From contig DEAM01000020.1 of assembly GCA_002347035.1 (NCBI GenBank), positions 499-64,498 on the forward strand: 64,000 bases of DNA, given 5' to 3'. Of the stretch, positions 34,060 to 42,509 are shown piece after piece (the stretch's first letter is position 1; each line of letters opens with the position of its first letter). A model generated the notes under the pieces. It was not told the origin of the DNA, ran no database searches, and saw nothing but the letters and a program-made list of their open reading frames with translations. The DNA is from Gemmatimonadales bacterium UBA2982 (GTDB lineage: Bacteria > Gemmatimonadota > Gemmatimonadetes > Longimicrobiales > Gaopeijiaceae). Made by a program: the position numbers and the translations under genes.

Positions 34060-35127
34060 TCAGTTTGCCCCTGTCTGACTTTCCTCGTAGCGGGCACCAC
34101 TTAATACCGCAGCAAGAGAATAGTTGCCTTCATGGCAGCCATACTCATAAAGCTCGGCGTGCAGCTGGTTAATAGGGATCTGTCCCCCCCAGGGCTCCGT
34201 GAACCTCATCGGGTCATCAACCGTAAACTCATAAAGGATCTGTTCTTCATTCACCCGAGTAAAGCGTTCAGTGACCTTGGCATCTTCGGAAAGAGGAACC
34301 CCCCGAACCGGTTGCTGTGGGCTGATATTTGTGGTTTCTACAACAAGAACATCTCCCTCCCATCGAGCTGAGGAGTTCCCGAAGTACGGCCGCACATGCT
34401 TTGGCATAGGTTCATGTTCACCAATCCGAATGATCCGCACGTCGTGAACCATCTCCGACTGAATCATCACGAAGTCAGCCGTTTGCACGATGATGTAGTT
34501 GGAGTTGTAGGCTCCAACAGGGATCATAGGCGGTCCTTGAGGTGAACCGAAGAGGATACAACGTTCCGCAAAAGGCCTCAGTTCCGGATGGTCGTATTGC
34601 CCAAACTGACTCCTGAAGTCACGACGCTCCTGTATTAGCCTCTGAGCCTCTGGTGTAGCCTCGGGTACTCTGCCGTTTGCTGGGCGAGTGACCAAAGACG
34701 TTCTGGGTTCACCGTTGACGATCGCGATCGTTGTTCCGCGCTCCCAGTACACCTCGTTGTACTCATTGCCGGACAGGCGTGCCTCATTGCTCGAACCTTG
34801 CCGTTGTTGCCTTCCGCACTCGACAGTCCCGGGATTGGGAGGACATCCGTCTATCCCACGCTCTCGTTGCTCGACTTCTTCCCATGTGAAAACTGGTTCC
34901 CGGCCCTCCGGACGCTCAAACGGAGTGAGCGTAGAGTTCGTCCAGTTTCCCTGAAGATCCGGATGCCCGTCAGACGTCCTCGGCACCTCCCACATACCAT
35001 TATCTGCACTCTGTGCCTGCACTTCAGAAGTCGGGATAAGGATCATAGTTGCAGTCGCTGCTAGAAGAGCAACAACCAATAGCGATTGCTTCCGAGTGTT
35101 CTGAAATACTGTCATTTGACTAATCAT
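34060..35127 (-). CDS. Secreted protein of unknown function (355 aa)
   Basis: I cannot assign a biochemical function. A signal peptide ends at VQAQS; the mature protein opens with WEVPRTSDGHPDLQGNWTN, a phrase typical of a widespread family of exported proteins in Acidobacteria and Gemmatimonadota. Later blocks include VQTADFVMIQSEMVHDVRII, RPYFGNSSARWEGDVLVVET and ERFTRVNEEQILYEFTVDDP, suggesting a small beta-barrel or lipocalin-like core. GGAGG lies 5 nt before the ATG. It is 23 bp downstream of the secreted partner gene at 35151 and probably belongs to the same operon as the second cytochrome/copper module. Confidence 0.8.
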   Translation of the reverse strand: MISQMTVFQNTRKQSLLVVALLAATATMILIPTSEVQAQSADNGMWEVPRTSDGHPDLQGNWTNSTLTPFERPEGREPVFTWEEVEQRERGIDGCPPNPGTVECGRQQRQGSSNEARLSGNEYNEVYWERGTTIAIVNGEPRTSLVTRPANGRVPEATPEAQRLIQERRDFRSQFGQYDHPELRPFAERCILFGSPQGPPMIPVGAYNSNYIIVQTADFVMIQSEMVHDVRIIRIGEHEPMPKHVRPYFGNSSARWEGDVLVVETTNISPQQPVRGVPLSEDAKVTERFTRVNEEQILYEFTVDDPMRFTEPWGGQIPINQLHAELYEYGCHEGNYSLAAVLSGARYEESQTGAN

Positions 35128-35150
35128 TTTGACCTCCGATTGATCCGCAG

Positions 35151-36155
35151 TCAGGGCATGACTGTGACCTTGATATTCCTATAACTAAGCCTAGCGCCGT
35201 CGCCGGCAACTGCACGAAGCACGTAATCCCCTGGTTCATCAAAGCTCACCTGATTGACCCATCTCCCGTCTTCTGGAGGATGGGGAAGGATGAATGGTGG
35301 TGACCACGGAGAATTAGCATACATCCGTGAATCCATCCAAGTCTTCATCTGCGTGGGGGTGAATGTCGCCTGGTCAGCCTCACCCCTATACACAATCCAA
35401 GAAAGCCTTAGGCCTGGAATGCTCCGGACGACTGATCCACGAGGCGTTCGGTACAAATCCTCTATGGATTGCGGCCTAGGACGCTCCCTCCTTGGCGGAT
35501 AGTTATCCGGGTCACTCGCATATGCGACCAGCGATAGGGGCTCACCTACCTTAACCGTACGTTCTTCAGGTCCCTCGATCTCTACTTCAGGTGGAATGTT
35601 GCTTCTAAGATCTTGATGCGTGCTTCCGTAATTTCCACCCATATCCGTGGACATTGATTGACCGTCAACCGCATAGTTGGGAGAAAGCGAAGCGTACACC
35701 CGTTGCGTCTTGCCATTGGCTGTCAGTGTCCAAACGAGCTGCCGGTCTTCAGGACCACTGAACTCTGCTGGGTCCGGTATCGGGATGGTGAAGAGAAAAG
35801 GATTGCGGCGAGGGAAGAAATGGGTGGGCTGTCCCTGTTCAGCCATCTGAGGGCTGTAGGCCGGCTCAAATGCCTCATCAGCCTCGAGACTCGGGTCAGC
35901 ACCTACCTCGACGATCGAAAAATAGTTGTCAGGTCCGACCGGAAGATCGAACTCCTGCTGCCAGTTCTCGTTGTAATATCCAAACCATAAGAGGACTGAT
36001 CCATCGTCTTGCTGTTCCCAGCCATCGAAGGCCGGGAAAAGTCTCTGGCCCTCTAGGTACATCGTCTGCGCTTCCGCATCCGCTAAGGGGAACACCACAA
36101 CCAACGGGACGGTCATGAGCATCAGCCTACCCCATCGGCAGACTCGTATTCTCAC
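35151..36155 (-). CDS. Secreted partner protein, second copy (334 aa)
   Basis: Paralogue of the 13055-14140 product: signal peptide ending ADAEAQ, then MYLEGQRLFPAFDGWEQ, VGPDNYF, GQPTHFFPRRNPF, LVWTLTANGKTQRVYA, a central VKVGEPLSLVAYASD block, GLRLSWIVYRGEADQATFTP and the Ig-like ending VSFDEPGDYVLRAVAGDGA. It lacks the poly-Glu run of its sibling and has a Pro/Arg-rich stretch (YPPRRERPRPQS) at that point. GTG start; its first base pair overlaps the stop of the cytochrome gene (TAGTG), so translation is coupled. Function unknown; tight linkage to the cytochrome/copper protein in both copies implies a joint role. Confidence 0.8.
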   Translation of the reverse strand: MRIRVCRWGRLMLMTVPLVVVFPLADAEAQTMYLEGQRLFPAFDGWEQQDDGSVLLWFGYYNENWQQEFDLPVGPDNYFSIVEVGADPSLEADEAFEPAYSPQMAEQGQPTHFFPRRNPFLFTIPIPDPAEFSGPEDRQLVWTLTANGKTQRVYASLSPNYAVDGQSMSTDMGGNYGSTHQDLRSNIPPEVEIEGPEERTVKVGEPLSLVAYASDPDNYPPRRERPRPQSIEDLYRTPRGSVVRSIPGLRLSWIVYRGEADQATFTPTQMKTWMDSRMYANSPWSPPFILPHPPEDGRWVNQVSFDEPGDYVLRAVAGDGARLSYRNIKVTVMP

Positions 36156-37717
36156 TAGAACCCGCCCCCCCCATCGTCTGTCACAGGCCGCGAATCAAAA
36201 TCCTCTTCTTCGAAAGCCCAGCAGAGCGGACAGCCAATATCAAAGTCATTCCTGTCCCTCATCATCTCTCGCCGCTCAGCCATCTCCTCTTGGAACTGTT
36301 CCTCTGTCATGCTGACAACCCAGCCCAGCTCGAGAAACATGTTAGCTACTGAGCGCCGACCACTACCTTGCCAGTTCCTATTATCGGCTACGTTCTGGTT
36401 ATCGTCGGTTGTATCGAGATAGCCGATATAGCGCACTACCGTACCCTTCGGTAGCAGGGGCTCATAACCCGGCGCGTACAAGTATTGCTTGACCCAGTTG
36501 TGGTCGTAGCCGACGCAGTTCAGCGTATGGACCACCGGGCCCCAGATTGCCTCTACGCAGGCACGTGCTCCAGGTGCATGAAGATGGGGCTCCCAAGCGT
36601 AAAGCTTCGTGTGATCCTCTAAAACCGTGTAGGTCTCAAATGTTTGGTTCGCTTCGCCAGGCCTCGCATAGACATCAACGTCGTTACCCATGGAAAGACT
36701 ACCCCGACGTCGGTACGTCGGCTCGTAACCTTCAGGGTGCAAGTAGAAACCGAATTCCAGGCGTGCTGTAGTCTCCCGCACCTGGTTTGGGCGCATATGT
36801 CCGTTATGGAGATGGATGACAGAATTTGCAGGCAGCGGATACCCGACTTCCTCGGGGAAGATATCCGCATTTCGTCCCACTTCATGGATCGGATAGCTGA
36901 TACGCTCTGGTGTAACGTTGCCATCTTCGTCCAGCGCGCGAACTGCGTAGCTCATGTGGTGGAAAACCCAGCGTCCACCTACGGTGTTAGCTAGAGCAGG
37001 ATCGTCAAAAGACAGATCACTGACCTCTCGGACCTGGACCGCCTTCACATATCGGTCCTTAGTCACGCCTGTAGGCAACATGCCGTAGTCTCCCCATTGA
37101 TCAGGTCCTGTCCGAGGCATATCAATTTCTTGCATGGGAATGATTAGGTCTGGCTCACCGAGTTCCCAGGGTACGGCACCCGAGTCTTCGTGCGATGCCG
37201 CCTCACCTTCACCAAGGGCCATGACATTTTTTGGTGCGTCGGCCGGGTCACCCTCTAGCGTCCCGTTGTCTACCCAAGCCTGAATCAGGGCCAGTTCGTT
37301 ATCCTCGAGGTACTCTGAATCACGGAATTTCTGAATACCAATATTTCGTTCCACGAAAAATGGGGGCATTGCTCCGCGCCGGTCACGGATTGCGGTGCGT
37401 TCTTTGATTCTCTGTGCCCAACGCCTTACTTCACCGTACGAGGTGAGGGCCATCGGAGCCATACCTCGAGTCGTATGGCATTTCACGCAGTTGTCTATGA
37501 GTATCGGAGCGATGTCCTTGTGATAAGTCACACTCGCAGGATCAATCCCAAAATCCTCTGCCGCATAAAGGTAGGGAGCGGTATTTGCAAGACTCCCATC
37601 CCGTACTGGAATGGATGTTTGACCACTCAACAAGGGACTACCGACCGCACTAACGACCGCTAGCAGACCAAGAGAAAGGAGCGTGCCTTGCCACCTACTA
37701 ACACGTGAGGCTTTCAT
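36155..37717 (-). CDS. Exported cytochrome c / predicted PHM-like copper monooxygenase, second copy (520 aa)
   Basis: Paralogue of the 14183-15661 product. Signal peptide, heme motif CVKCH, then RGAMPPFFVERNIGIQKF and the copper-ligand-like series WVFHHMSY, VIHLHNGH, WEPHLHAPGARAC and VANMFLELGW in the same order and similar spacing, ending in IGCPLCW. The Met that follows HLHAPGER in the first copy is Ala-Cys here, but the later Met is kept. Start set at ATG 37717 with AAGGAGAG upstream; the frame is open to 37795. Likely periplasmic electron-transfer oxidoreductase; product and substrate unknown. Confidence 0.8.
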   Translation of the reverse strand: MKASRVSRWQGTLLSLGLLAVVSAVGSPLLSGQTSIPVRDGSLANTAPYLYAAEDFGIDPASVTYHKDIAPILIDNCVKCHTTRGMAPMALTSYGEVRRWAQRIKERTAIRDRRGAMPPFFVERNIGIQKFRDSEYLEDNELALIQAWVDNGTLEGDPADAPKNVMALGEGEAASHEDSGAVPWELGEPDLIIPMQEIDMPRTGPDQWGDYGMLPTGVTKDRYVKAVQVREVSDLSFDDPALANTVGGRWVFHHMSYAVRALDEDGNVTPERISYPIHEVGRNADIFPEEVGYPLPANSVIHLHNGHMRPNQVRETTARLEFGFYLHPEGYEPTYRRRGSLSMGNDVDVYARPGEANQTFETYTVLEDHTKLYAWEPHLHAPGARACVEAIWGPVVHTLNCVGYDHNWVKQYLYAPGYEPLLPKGTVVRYIGYLDTTDDNQNVADNRNWQGSGRRSVANMFLELGWVVSMTEEQFQEEMAERREMMRDRNDFDIGCPLCWAFEEEDFDSRPVTDDGGGGF

Positions 37718-37866
37718 CGCGAGTTTCTCTCCTTCATGAGACCGGCTTCGCAGAATACAAGCATGTTGAGGCACGTTGCTTCCGAGTGCAAGCACGGAGT
37801 TACGGAATGCTCAACAAAGTTTTGACTCCACAAAACCAACCGCGGGCTGATTATCTAGCGAAGAAC

Positions 37867-38778
37867 CTAGTCGGCTGATGCGTCGAGGCCTGAAATCAAT
37901 TGATTATAGAGGATAATCTCAGGGCGATACTCGAAGTGAATATTATCAAAATGTGCCCACTTCCCACCCCACACGAAGCCGTGTCGCTCAAAGATTTCGA
38001 TCACACTCTGCGGCGGACTCCATCTTTTCTCCAGTGGTATGCGGTGCCACCCTTCTCTGTCAAAGACCCGACTCCATCTCCAGTAAACCTGCTGCCCCTC
38101 ATAGGAGTTTGGTACAAAGTCGACAGCTAGCCCCCAAGCGTGGTTGCTCCTGTTTGGAGAGCCAGCAATATCCCTGTCAATGAAAGAGTACGTGATATCC
38201 AATTGGTCGACCCAGGCAGCAATCTCATTGTCGTCCTTCGATGCACTCAGGATATCCTCTTCTACGGCGGCAAGCGGATCCACCACGACCTCATTCAAGA
38301 ACATTCGGTGGTCAAGGAACGTTAGTGAGCGACCGTGCTCGCGAATCTCCGCGTCCGTATTTCCCCAAAGGCTTTCCATCAGATCGGTGCAGTAAGTAGG
38401 CCGCTCACTCGCAGGCAGAGGGTCGGTCAGTGGCGCGAGAGAGTACTGGTAAAAGATCGGGTCGCACTCTCTCGCGGCGTCGGGATGACCCTCTGCTATC
38501 ATCCGACCACCCCGGAAATGGATTGGCCGGCTTCCCAGGGTGAAGACGACATCGGACTGCCCAAAATCTACGGAGTCAATGAGCGTGCTGTACGCTCCAA
38601 GAAACGCCCGGACCATCGGGTCGTCACGGAGATTTTCATCCCAACGAGCCAGGACGCCACCACCTAGGTGTTCATCTTCGGAACCAAACTGAGTCGTCTG
38701 GGAGGAGCTAACCGCACCCATGGTGAGTAAAGCGACTATCGAGCAGACTCCAACCCACTGCTTCTGATTCAGCAACAC
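37867..38778 (-). CDS. Exported M15-family D-Ala-D-Ala carboxypeptidase-like protein (303 aa)
   Basis: VanY/M15-type zinc peptidase acting on peptidoglycan stem peptides. The zinc motifs are SNHAWGLAVDFVP (His and Asp, matching SxHxxGxAxD) and WAHFDNIHFEYRP (the final His-x-x-x region with catalytic Glu/Asp). An N-terminal hydrophobic signal (CSIVALLTMGAVSSS) directs export. The domain sits in the last 120 residues; the first half (RWDENLRDDPMVRAFLGAYS...) has no family I recognise. The start codon is uncertain: GTG at 38778 is very close to its GGGAGG, and the following TTG/CTG codons could serve. Probably monocistronic. Confidence 0.82.
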   Translation of the reverse strand: MLLNQKQWVGVCSIVALLTMGAVSSSQTTQFGSEDEHLGGGVLARWDENLRDDPMVRAFLGAYSTLIDSVDFGQSDVVFTLGSRPIHFRGGRMIAEGHPDAARECDPIFYQYSLAPLTDPLPASERPTYCTDLMESLWGNTDAEIREHGRSLTFLDHRMFLNEVVVDPLAAVEEDILSASKDDNEIAAWVDQLDITYSFIDRDIAGSPNRSNHAWGLAVDFVPNSYEGQQVYWRWSRVFDREGWHRIPLEKRWSPPQSVIEIFERHGFVWGGKWAHFDNIHFEYRPEIILYNQLISGLDASAD

Positions 38779-38906
38779 CCTCCCACGACTGTGTTCCGGA
38801 AGAAAACGAGAGATAAACCTCTCACGACCGGCCGCCCCGCACCCTGTTCATTATTCCCTTCGGATGCGGGACAGCTCATGCCGTGCAACTTGCCCCTGTA
38901 GTTCAC

Positions 38907-39815
38907 CTACATCGAGCAGTCGCTACCCGTCCTCTCGCCACGCACCCACGCTGCAAGCATCTGCCACTCAGGGTCGTCCATAGACTGCCAGCGTCTAACC
39001 CCATTGTGGGTATACGACCCACCCGATTCGTTATGAAGCGGCTTCAGAAGCCAGCGACTCTCAATCGGATTTCCAGGTATGACCAGCCGCTGAATTACGT
39101 CAAACCCTCGTCGAGCCTCTGCATCCGTCCATGCAGTTCCGTTAGCAGGCCTTGGTGCAAAACCCATTTGGCCTCCGGCATGACATTCCGTGCATTCAAG
39201 TTGCCCATACTTCGGAGTTCGAAATACCTCCTGTACACACGTGCTGTAAAATTCGAAGTCCAACACGGGCTCGGGCCCAGGAGTGAATTGGTCTTCTGGC
39301 AGCATCTCGATCCACTCACGAACGACTTGATATTCCGCGTCGTCGCTGGATTCCCAGTATGACCCTCCGGTATGACCCTCACCGCCTGCCTGAACCGCAA
39401 GTGGCTTACGAAGAAGCTTACTGCTTTCCGGATCCGACGCATTAACCAGCTGCGTCACCACGTCGTAGTTCATCTGGGATTGACCCTCGGTCCATGCCCA
39501 ACCATCCGGTGTATCCGTCATATCTTCTAGTTGGAATCGGAGGCTAGTCTGCCATGTGTGACACATTACACAGGCGCCGTTACCACCACCATTGGGGTAA
39601 CCCCGAGGCCGCACAAACATTGGCTCAATGTTCTGCCGATAAAAGTCGAAGCTCCGACGCCGGACATCTTCATCACTGTGAGTGAAGGTCGAGTCCGCCG
39701 AATTCATTTCATTCGATGACGTAAAGCCTAGCGTTCCAAATACGCCAACCCCAGCAATGAGGGAAAAAGCCGCCAACCGCACTTGGCGACGGTGTCCCTT
39801 GCTAATCTGACTCAT
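38907..39815 (-). CDS. Exported diheme c-type protein with duplicated domain (302 aa)
   Basis: Signal anchor (about residues 11-30), then two similar halves, each with a heme motif (CVMCH at 82-86 and CTECH at 208-212) followed by V.QLV...P.SS.LL.KPL and GGSYW/GGSYTH...D.E..V...W blocks. The halves clearly arose by internal duplication. The fold resembles cytochrome domains of the planctomycete/DUF1588 kind rather than class I. Translationally coupled (ATGA) to the upstream YncE-like propeller gene; GCAGGAG 8 nt before the ATG. Presumed periplasmic electron carrier or redox subunit for the propeller protein. Confidence 0.82.
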   Translation of the reverse strand: MSQISKGHRRQVRLAAFSLIAGVGVFGTLGFTSSNEMNSADSTFTHSDEDVRRRSFDFYRQNIEPMFVRPRGYPNGGGNGACVMCHTWQTSLRFQLEDMTDTPDGWAWTEGQSQMNYDVVTQLVNASDPESSKLLRKPLAVQAGGEGHTGGSYWESSDDAEYQVVREWIEMLPEDQFTPGPEPVLDFEFYSTCVQEVFRTPKYGQLECTECHAGGQMGFAPRPANGTAWTDAEARRGFDVIQRLVIPGNPIESRWLLKPLHNESGGSYTHNGVRRWQSMDDPEWQMLAAWVRGERTGSDCSM

Positions 39816-40921
39816 CGGGACGCTCCTGCGTTACTCACTCTATCCGCCGGAAGAACAGCAACATCGATCCGGGCAGGCCGAGCCCCTGTTGTCATTTTGG
39901 AAACGATCTCGCGTGTTTCAAGATCAATTGCAATCGTGTAGTCCGACCCAGAAACCGCAACGTACATGTACTTACTATCTGGCGTCGACGTCATCCAGTT
40001 TGCAGTCGGTCCCACCTCGATACCTCCGATGAACTCTAGGTCGGGAAGCGACCACCCATAGATACGGCTATCAAGTCGGCTTGAAGCCCAAACTGCAGAA
40101 CGATCCGGGAGCACTTCTAATCCGTGCATAGGAGCGCCCTGGTTACCATCGGCATTCCGCATCCATGCTGGGAGTGTCGGCGGAAACAGCATCTGCTCTC
40201 TCTCGCCTGTCTCCCAATCCATTACCCATATACCGTTCACGCCACTGCCGTGTGCGAACAGCTTATCAGTCGAGCCATCGTCGGCCGCAAGAAATGCCAT
40301 CGGACGGACCGTGTGTGGTTCTCCATCATCATCGTAGAGCGTGATGGTACGCACGACTTCATCAATATTCGGATCGATAACTTCGATCGACCCTTCTGCT
40401 TGCGCATTAAGGCCTGCCACTACCCAGTTCCCGTCCGGGCTCACATAAACGTTGTGAATACCTGTAGTAACCTCGACACTCGTGATCTTCTCGTGCGTGT
40501 CTAGGTCAAAAACATCGACGTACGGAGCAGCGGCGATGCCAACATAAATCTTACGGTGCGTCTTGTTGATCGCACCTTTATTCGGCCTTGCGGTGAGCTC
40601 GAGCTGCTCAACCAACTGAAGCGTCCGTGTATCAAAAACGTCAATTGTGGCCTCTTGCTCGTTAGTGCAGTAATAGTAAAGGCCTTCGGGATGCGTGAAG
40701 ATATTATGTGGCCGCGGGCATCCCTCGATGAGACCAACCACCTCGTTCGTCATCGGGTCAATAATGTGCTGCACATCCCCAGCATTGTTGCTTTGTAGGA
40801 TCCGAACAACGACTCCGTCGTAAGAGTCGAGCCTCGGCACGTGCTGGGCGTGAAGGGAAGTTCCTACAAACGAAATCCCTAGGAGCATCAAAAAGAATCG
40901 GGTTACTAGCTTCGCGTTCAT
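39812..40921 (-). CDS. Exported YncE-like beta-propeller (369 aa)
   Basis: Signal peptide (MNAKLVTRFFLMLLGISFVGTSLHAQ) and a seven-bladed propeller of the YncE/PQQ-repeat type, with blade motifs such as IDVFDTRTLQLVEQLELTARPNKG, YVDVFDLDTHEKITSVEV, GSIEVIDPNIDEVVRTI and YTIAIDLETREIVSKMTTGARPARIDV. Such proteins bind ligands or redox cofactors in the periplasm; no catalytic residues are evident. GGAGAACGTAG precedes the ATG. Forms an operon with the diheme protein downstream (4-bp overlap), the likely electron partner. Confidence 0.84.
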   Translation of the reverse strand: MNAKLVTRFFLMLLGISFVGTSLHAQHVPRLDSYDGVVVRILQSNNAGDVQHIIDPMTNEVVGLIEGCPRPHNIFTHPEGLYYYCTNEQEATIDVFDTRTLQLVEQLELTARPNKGAINKTHRKIYVGIAAAPYVDVFDLDTHEKITSVEVTTGIHNVYVSPDGNWVVAGLNAQAEGSIEVIDPNIDEVVRTITLYDDDGEPHTVRPMAFLAADDGSTDKLFAHGSGVNGIWVMDWETGEREQMLFPPTLPAWMRNADGNQGAPMHGLEVLPDRSAVWASSRLDSRIYGWSLPDLEFIGGIEVGPTANWMTSTPDSKYMYVAVSGSDYTIAIDLETREIVSKMTTGARPARIDVAVLPADRVSNAGASR

Positions 40922-41110
40922 CTACGTTCTCCGCAGGCAGTTGGGACGCACGTTACTAAAAATGATGACGGACCACCCTGTAGTGCAACCGCTACGGTGT
41001 AACATAGGGGCTGGCTTCAGGCTAAAAAATTAATCACACAACTCCAGCGAGGCATGTTGGCAGAGTTTTCGGCATCGCCTTAGGATCTACGGAACAATCC
41101 CTTATGACAT

Positions 41111-41140
41111 CGGAGTCATTTGACTCCGTAACACGTTACG
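41111..41140. promoter_or_regulatory. Two abutting palindromes before the exported DinB gene
   Basis: CGGAGTCA-TT-TGACTCCG (41111-41128, 8-bp arms) is followed without gap by CGTAAC-AC-GTTACG (41127-41140, 6-bp arms). They end 4 bp before the ATG at 41145. They could be paired operators or mutually exclusive mRNA hairpins; GGAG, the only ribosome-site-like sequence, lies inside the first arm. Confidence 0.55.
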
Positions 41141-41144
41141 AAAA

Positions 41145-41657
41145 ATGAAACTTCGCGCTATTTCAGTATTTATGGCAGTAGCGGTCATCATCCCTACTTC
41201 GATTTCAGCTCAAGATCTTGCCATCCAGTCACTCAAAGACCTCTTCGACGTGACGAAGAGGAACGTTATAGCAACGGCCGAGATGCTTGATACGAACATG
41301 TATCAATTTCGACCTACCGATCAGGTACGAAGCACGGGCGAGATCCTCGCTCACATCGCTGACTGGCAGTATGTCTTTTGCTCGGCAGCCGCTGGCGAGG
41401 AAAACCCGAGGCCTGAAGACTTTGAGGAGACTCGGACCACCAAAGCCCGAATTATTGACGCACTTGAGATGGGCTTTGCATACTGCGAAAGCGTTTACGA
41501 AAGAGCCACCGACGTCGGAGTCCCCAGAACCTTATTTGGTCGACCGAATACTCTGGGAGGCGCCCTCGCATTTAACTCCGCCCACAACTACGAACATTAT
41601 GGGAATCTAGTGACCTATATGCGCTTAAATGGGATTGTGCCCCCGTCCTCGATGTGA
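41145..41657 (+). CDS. Exported DinB-family protein (170 aa)
   Basis: DinB-like four-helix bundle behind a signal peptide (MKLRAISVFMAVAVIIPTSISAQ). Candidate metal His residues are in EILAHIADWQY and in NSAHNYEHYGNLVTYMRLNGI. The second motif is the usual DinB HxxxH (His-Asn-Tyr-Glu-His). It is the only plus-strand gene in this stretch and is transcribed away from the YncE-like operon. Two palindromes lie in front of the start codon, and no separate ribosome binding site is visible. A periplasmic DinB protein is less usual than cytosolic members; its reaction is unknown. Confidence 0.85.
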   Translation: MKLRAISVFMAVAVIIPTSISAQDLAIQSLKDLFDVTKRNVIATAEMLDTNMYQFRPTDQVRSTGEILAHIADWQYVFCSAAAGEENPRPEDFEETRTTKARIIDALEMGFAYCESVYERATDVGVPRTLFGRPNTLGGALAFNSAHNYEHYGNLVTYMRLNGIVPPSSM

Positions 41658-41720
41658 CTCTTAGAAGGGTTCCATCCCTAACTACGAAGAACTCTTCGTC
41701 TGGTGAAATCGTCCAAATAA

Positions 41721-42473
41721 CTAGGGCTCTGGTTGTATAAGAATCTGCGCGAGACTCTGTGAATCAGGAGAGAGTTCAGTGTCTCCGTTTGGCATGCCAC
41801 CAACTGTAAGCATGTAGGCGATTATATCCACATACTCCTGATCGCCTAAAGAGTCTGGATTGTCTTCTGGCATAGATGCTCGAGTGTACTCAAACAAAGT
41901 GGCGAGCGACCTCCCTTCCCAAATGCGCATAAACCTCGCCCTTGCCAGAGGCGGGGTCGAGCGCATATCCGGGTCATCTGGTGCACCATTCAATCTACGG
42001 CCATGACAGGAGCCACAAGCTCCTGAATACGCCACCTGACCACGGGTTGCCTGTGCTTCGGTTATTACGCCATCCCAAACCGATCCAACCGGACCAGATG
42101 AATCAAGTCCCTCCCGAGCTGCAGTCACTTCTTCAGTAGTCACACCACCAAAGTCGTTCGCCCAAGTGTTGCGTATGTAGCTTGCTATTGAGAGCACTTC
42201 CTCCGCAGTCAGATTGGGGAATGGGGGCATCCGACCCCTACCTAAGTGTATACTGCGGATAACCCGGCCCGAGTCCTCAAGCTGATCATTTCCACTCAGA
42301 GCCGGGAAGGTCGGCGGGTTGCCAACGCCGGAGTCTTGATGACAAACTGCGCATTGCTTCCGATAGAGTTCCTCGCCCTGTTCTATTAGGCTGACTTCGA
42401 GCTGTTGTGCTACAGCTGACATCGGGAGCACAAGAAATGCCAGACTCAAAGCACCACTTACAAGTTTAGACAC
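41721..42473 (-). CDS. Exported diheme cytochrome c (250 aa)
   Basis: Two class-I-like cytochrome c domains after a signal peptide ending AVAQQ: CAVCH at 41-45 with RGRMPPFPNLTAEEV (axial Met), and CGSCH at 153-157 with a second TRASMPEDNPDSLGDQEYVDIIAYML Met motif. Periplasmic electron carrier. GTG start with GAGAGGA upstream. It lies 36 bp after a secreted-type Ig-like gene and that gene lies 53 bp after the Tat flavoprotein gene, so the three probably form one operon and this cytochrome is a good candidate for the flavoprotein's electron acceptor or donor. Confidence 0.9.
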   Translation of the reverse strand: MSKLVSGALSLAFLVLPMSAVAQQLEVSLIEQGEELYRKQCAVCHQDSGVGNPPTFPALSGNDQLEDSGRVIRSIHLGRGRMPPFPNLTAEEVLSIASYIRNTWANDFGGVTTEEVTAAREGLDSSGPVGSVWDGVITEAQATRGQVAYSGACGSCHGRRLNGAPDDPDMRSTPPLARARFMRIWEGRSLATLFEYTRASMPEDNPDSLGDQEYVDIIAYMLTVGGMPNGDTELSPDSQSLAQILIQPEP

Positions 42474-42509
42474 TACAGGTCCTCTCCCATTGCGTGGTTA
42501 ACTCTCGAA

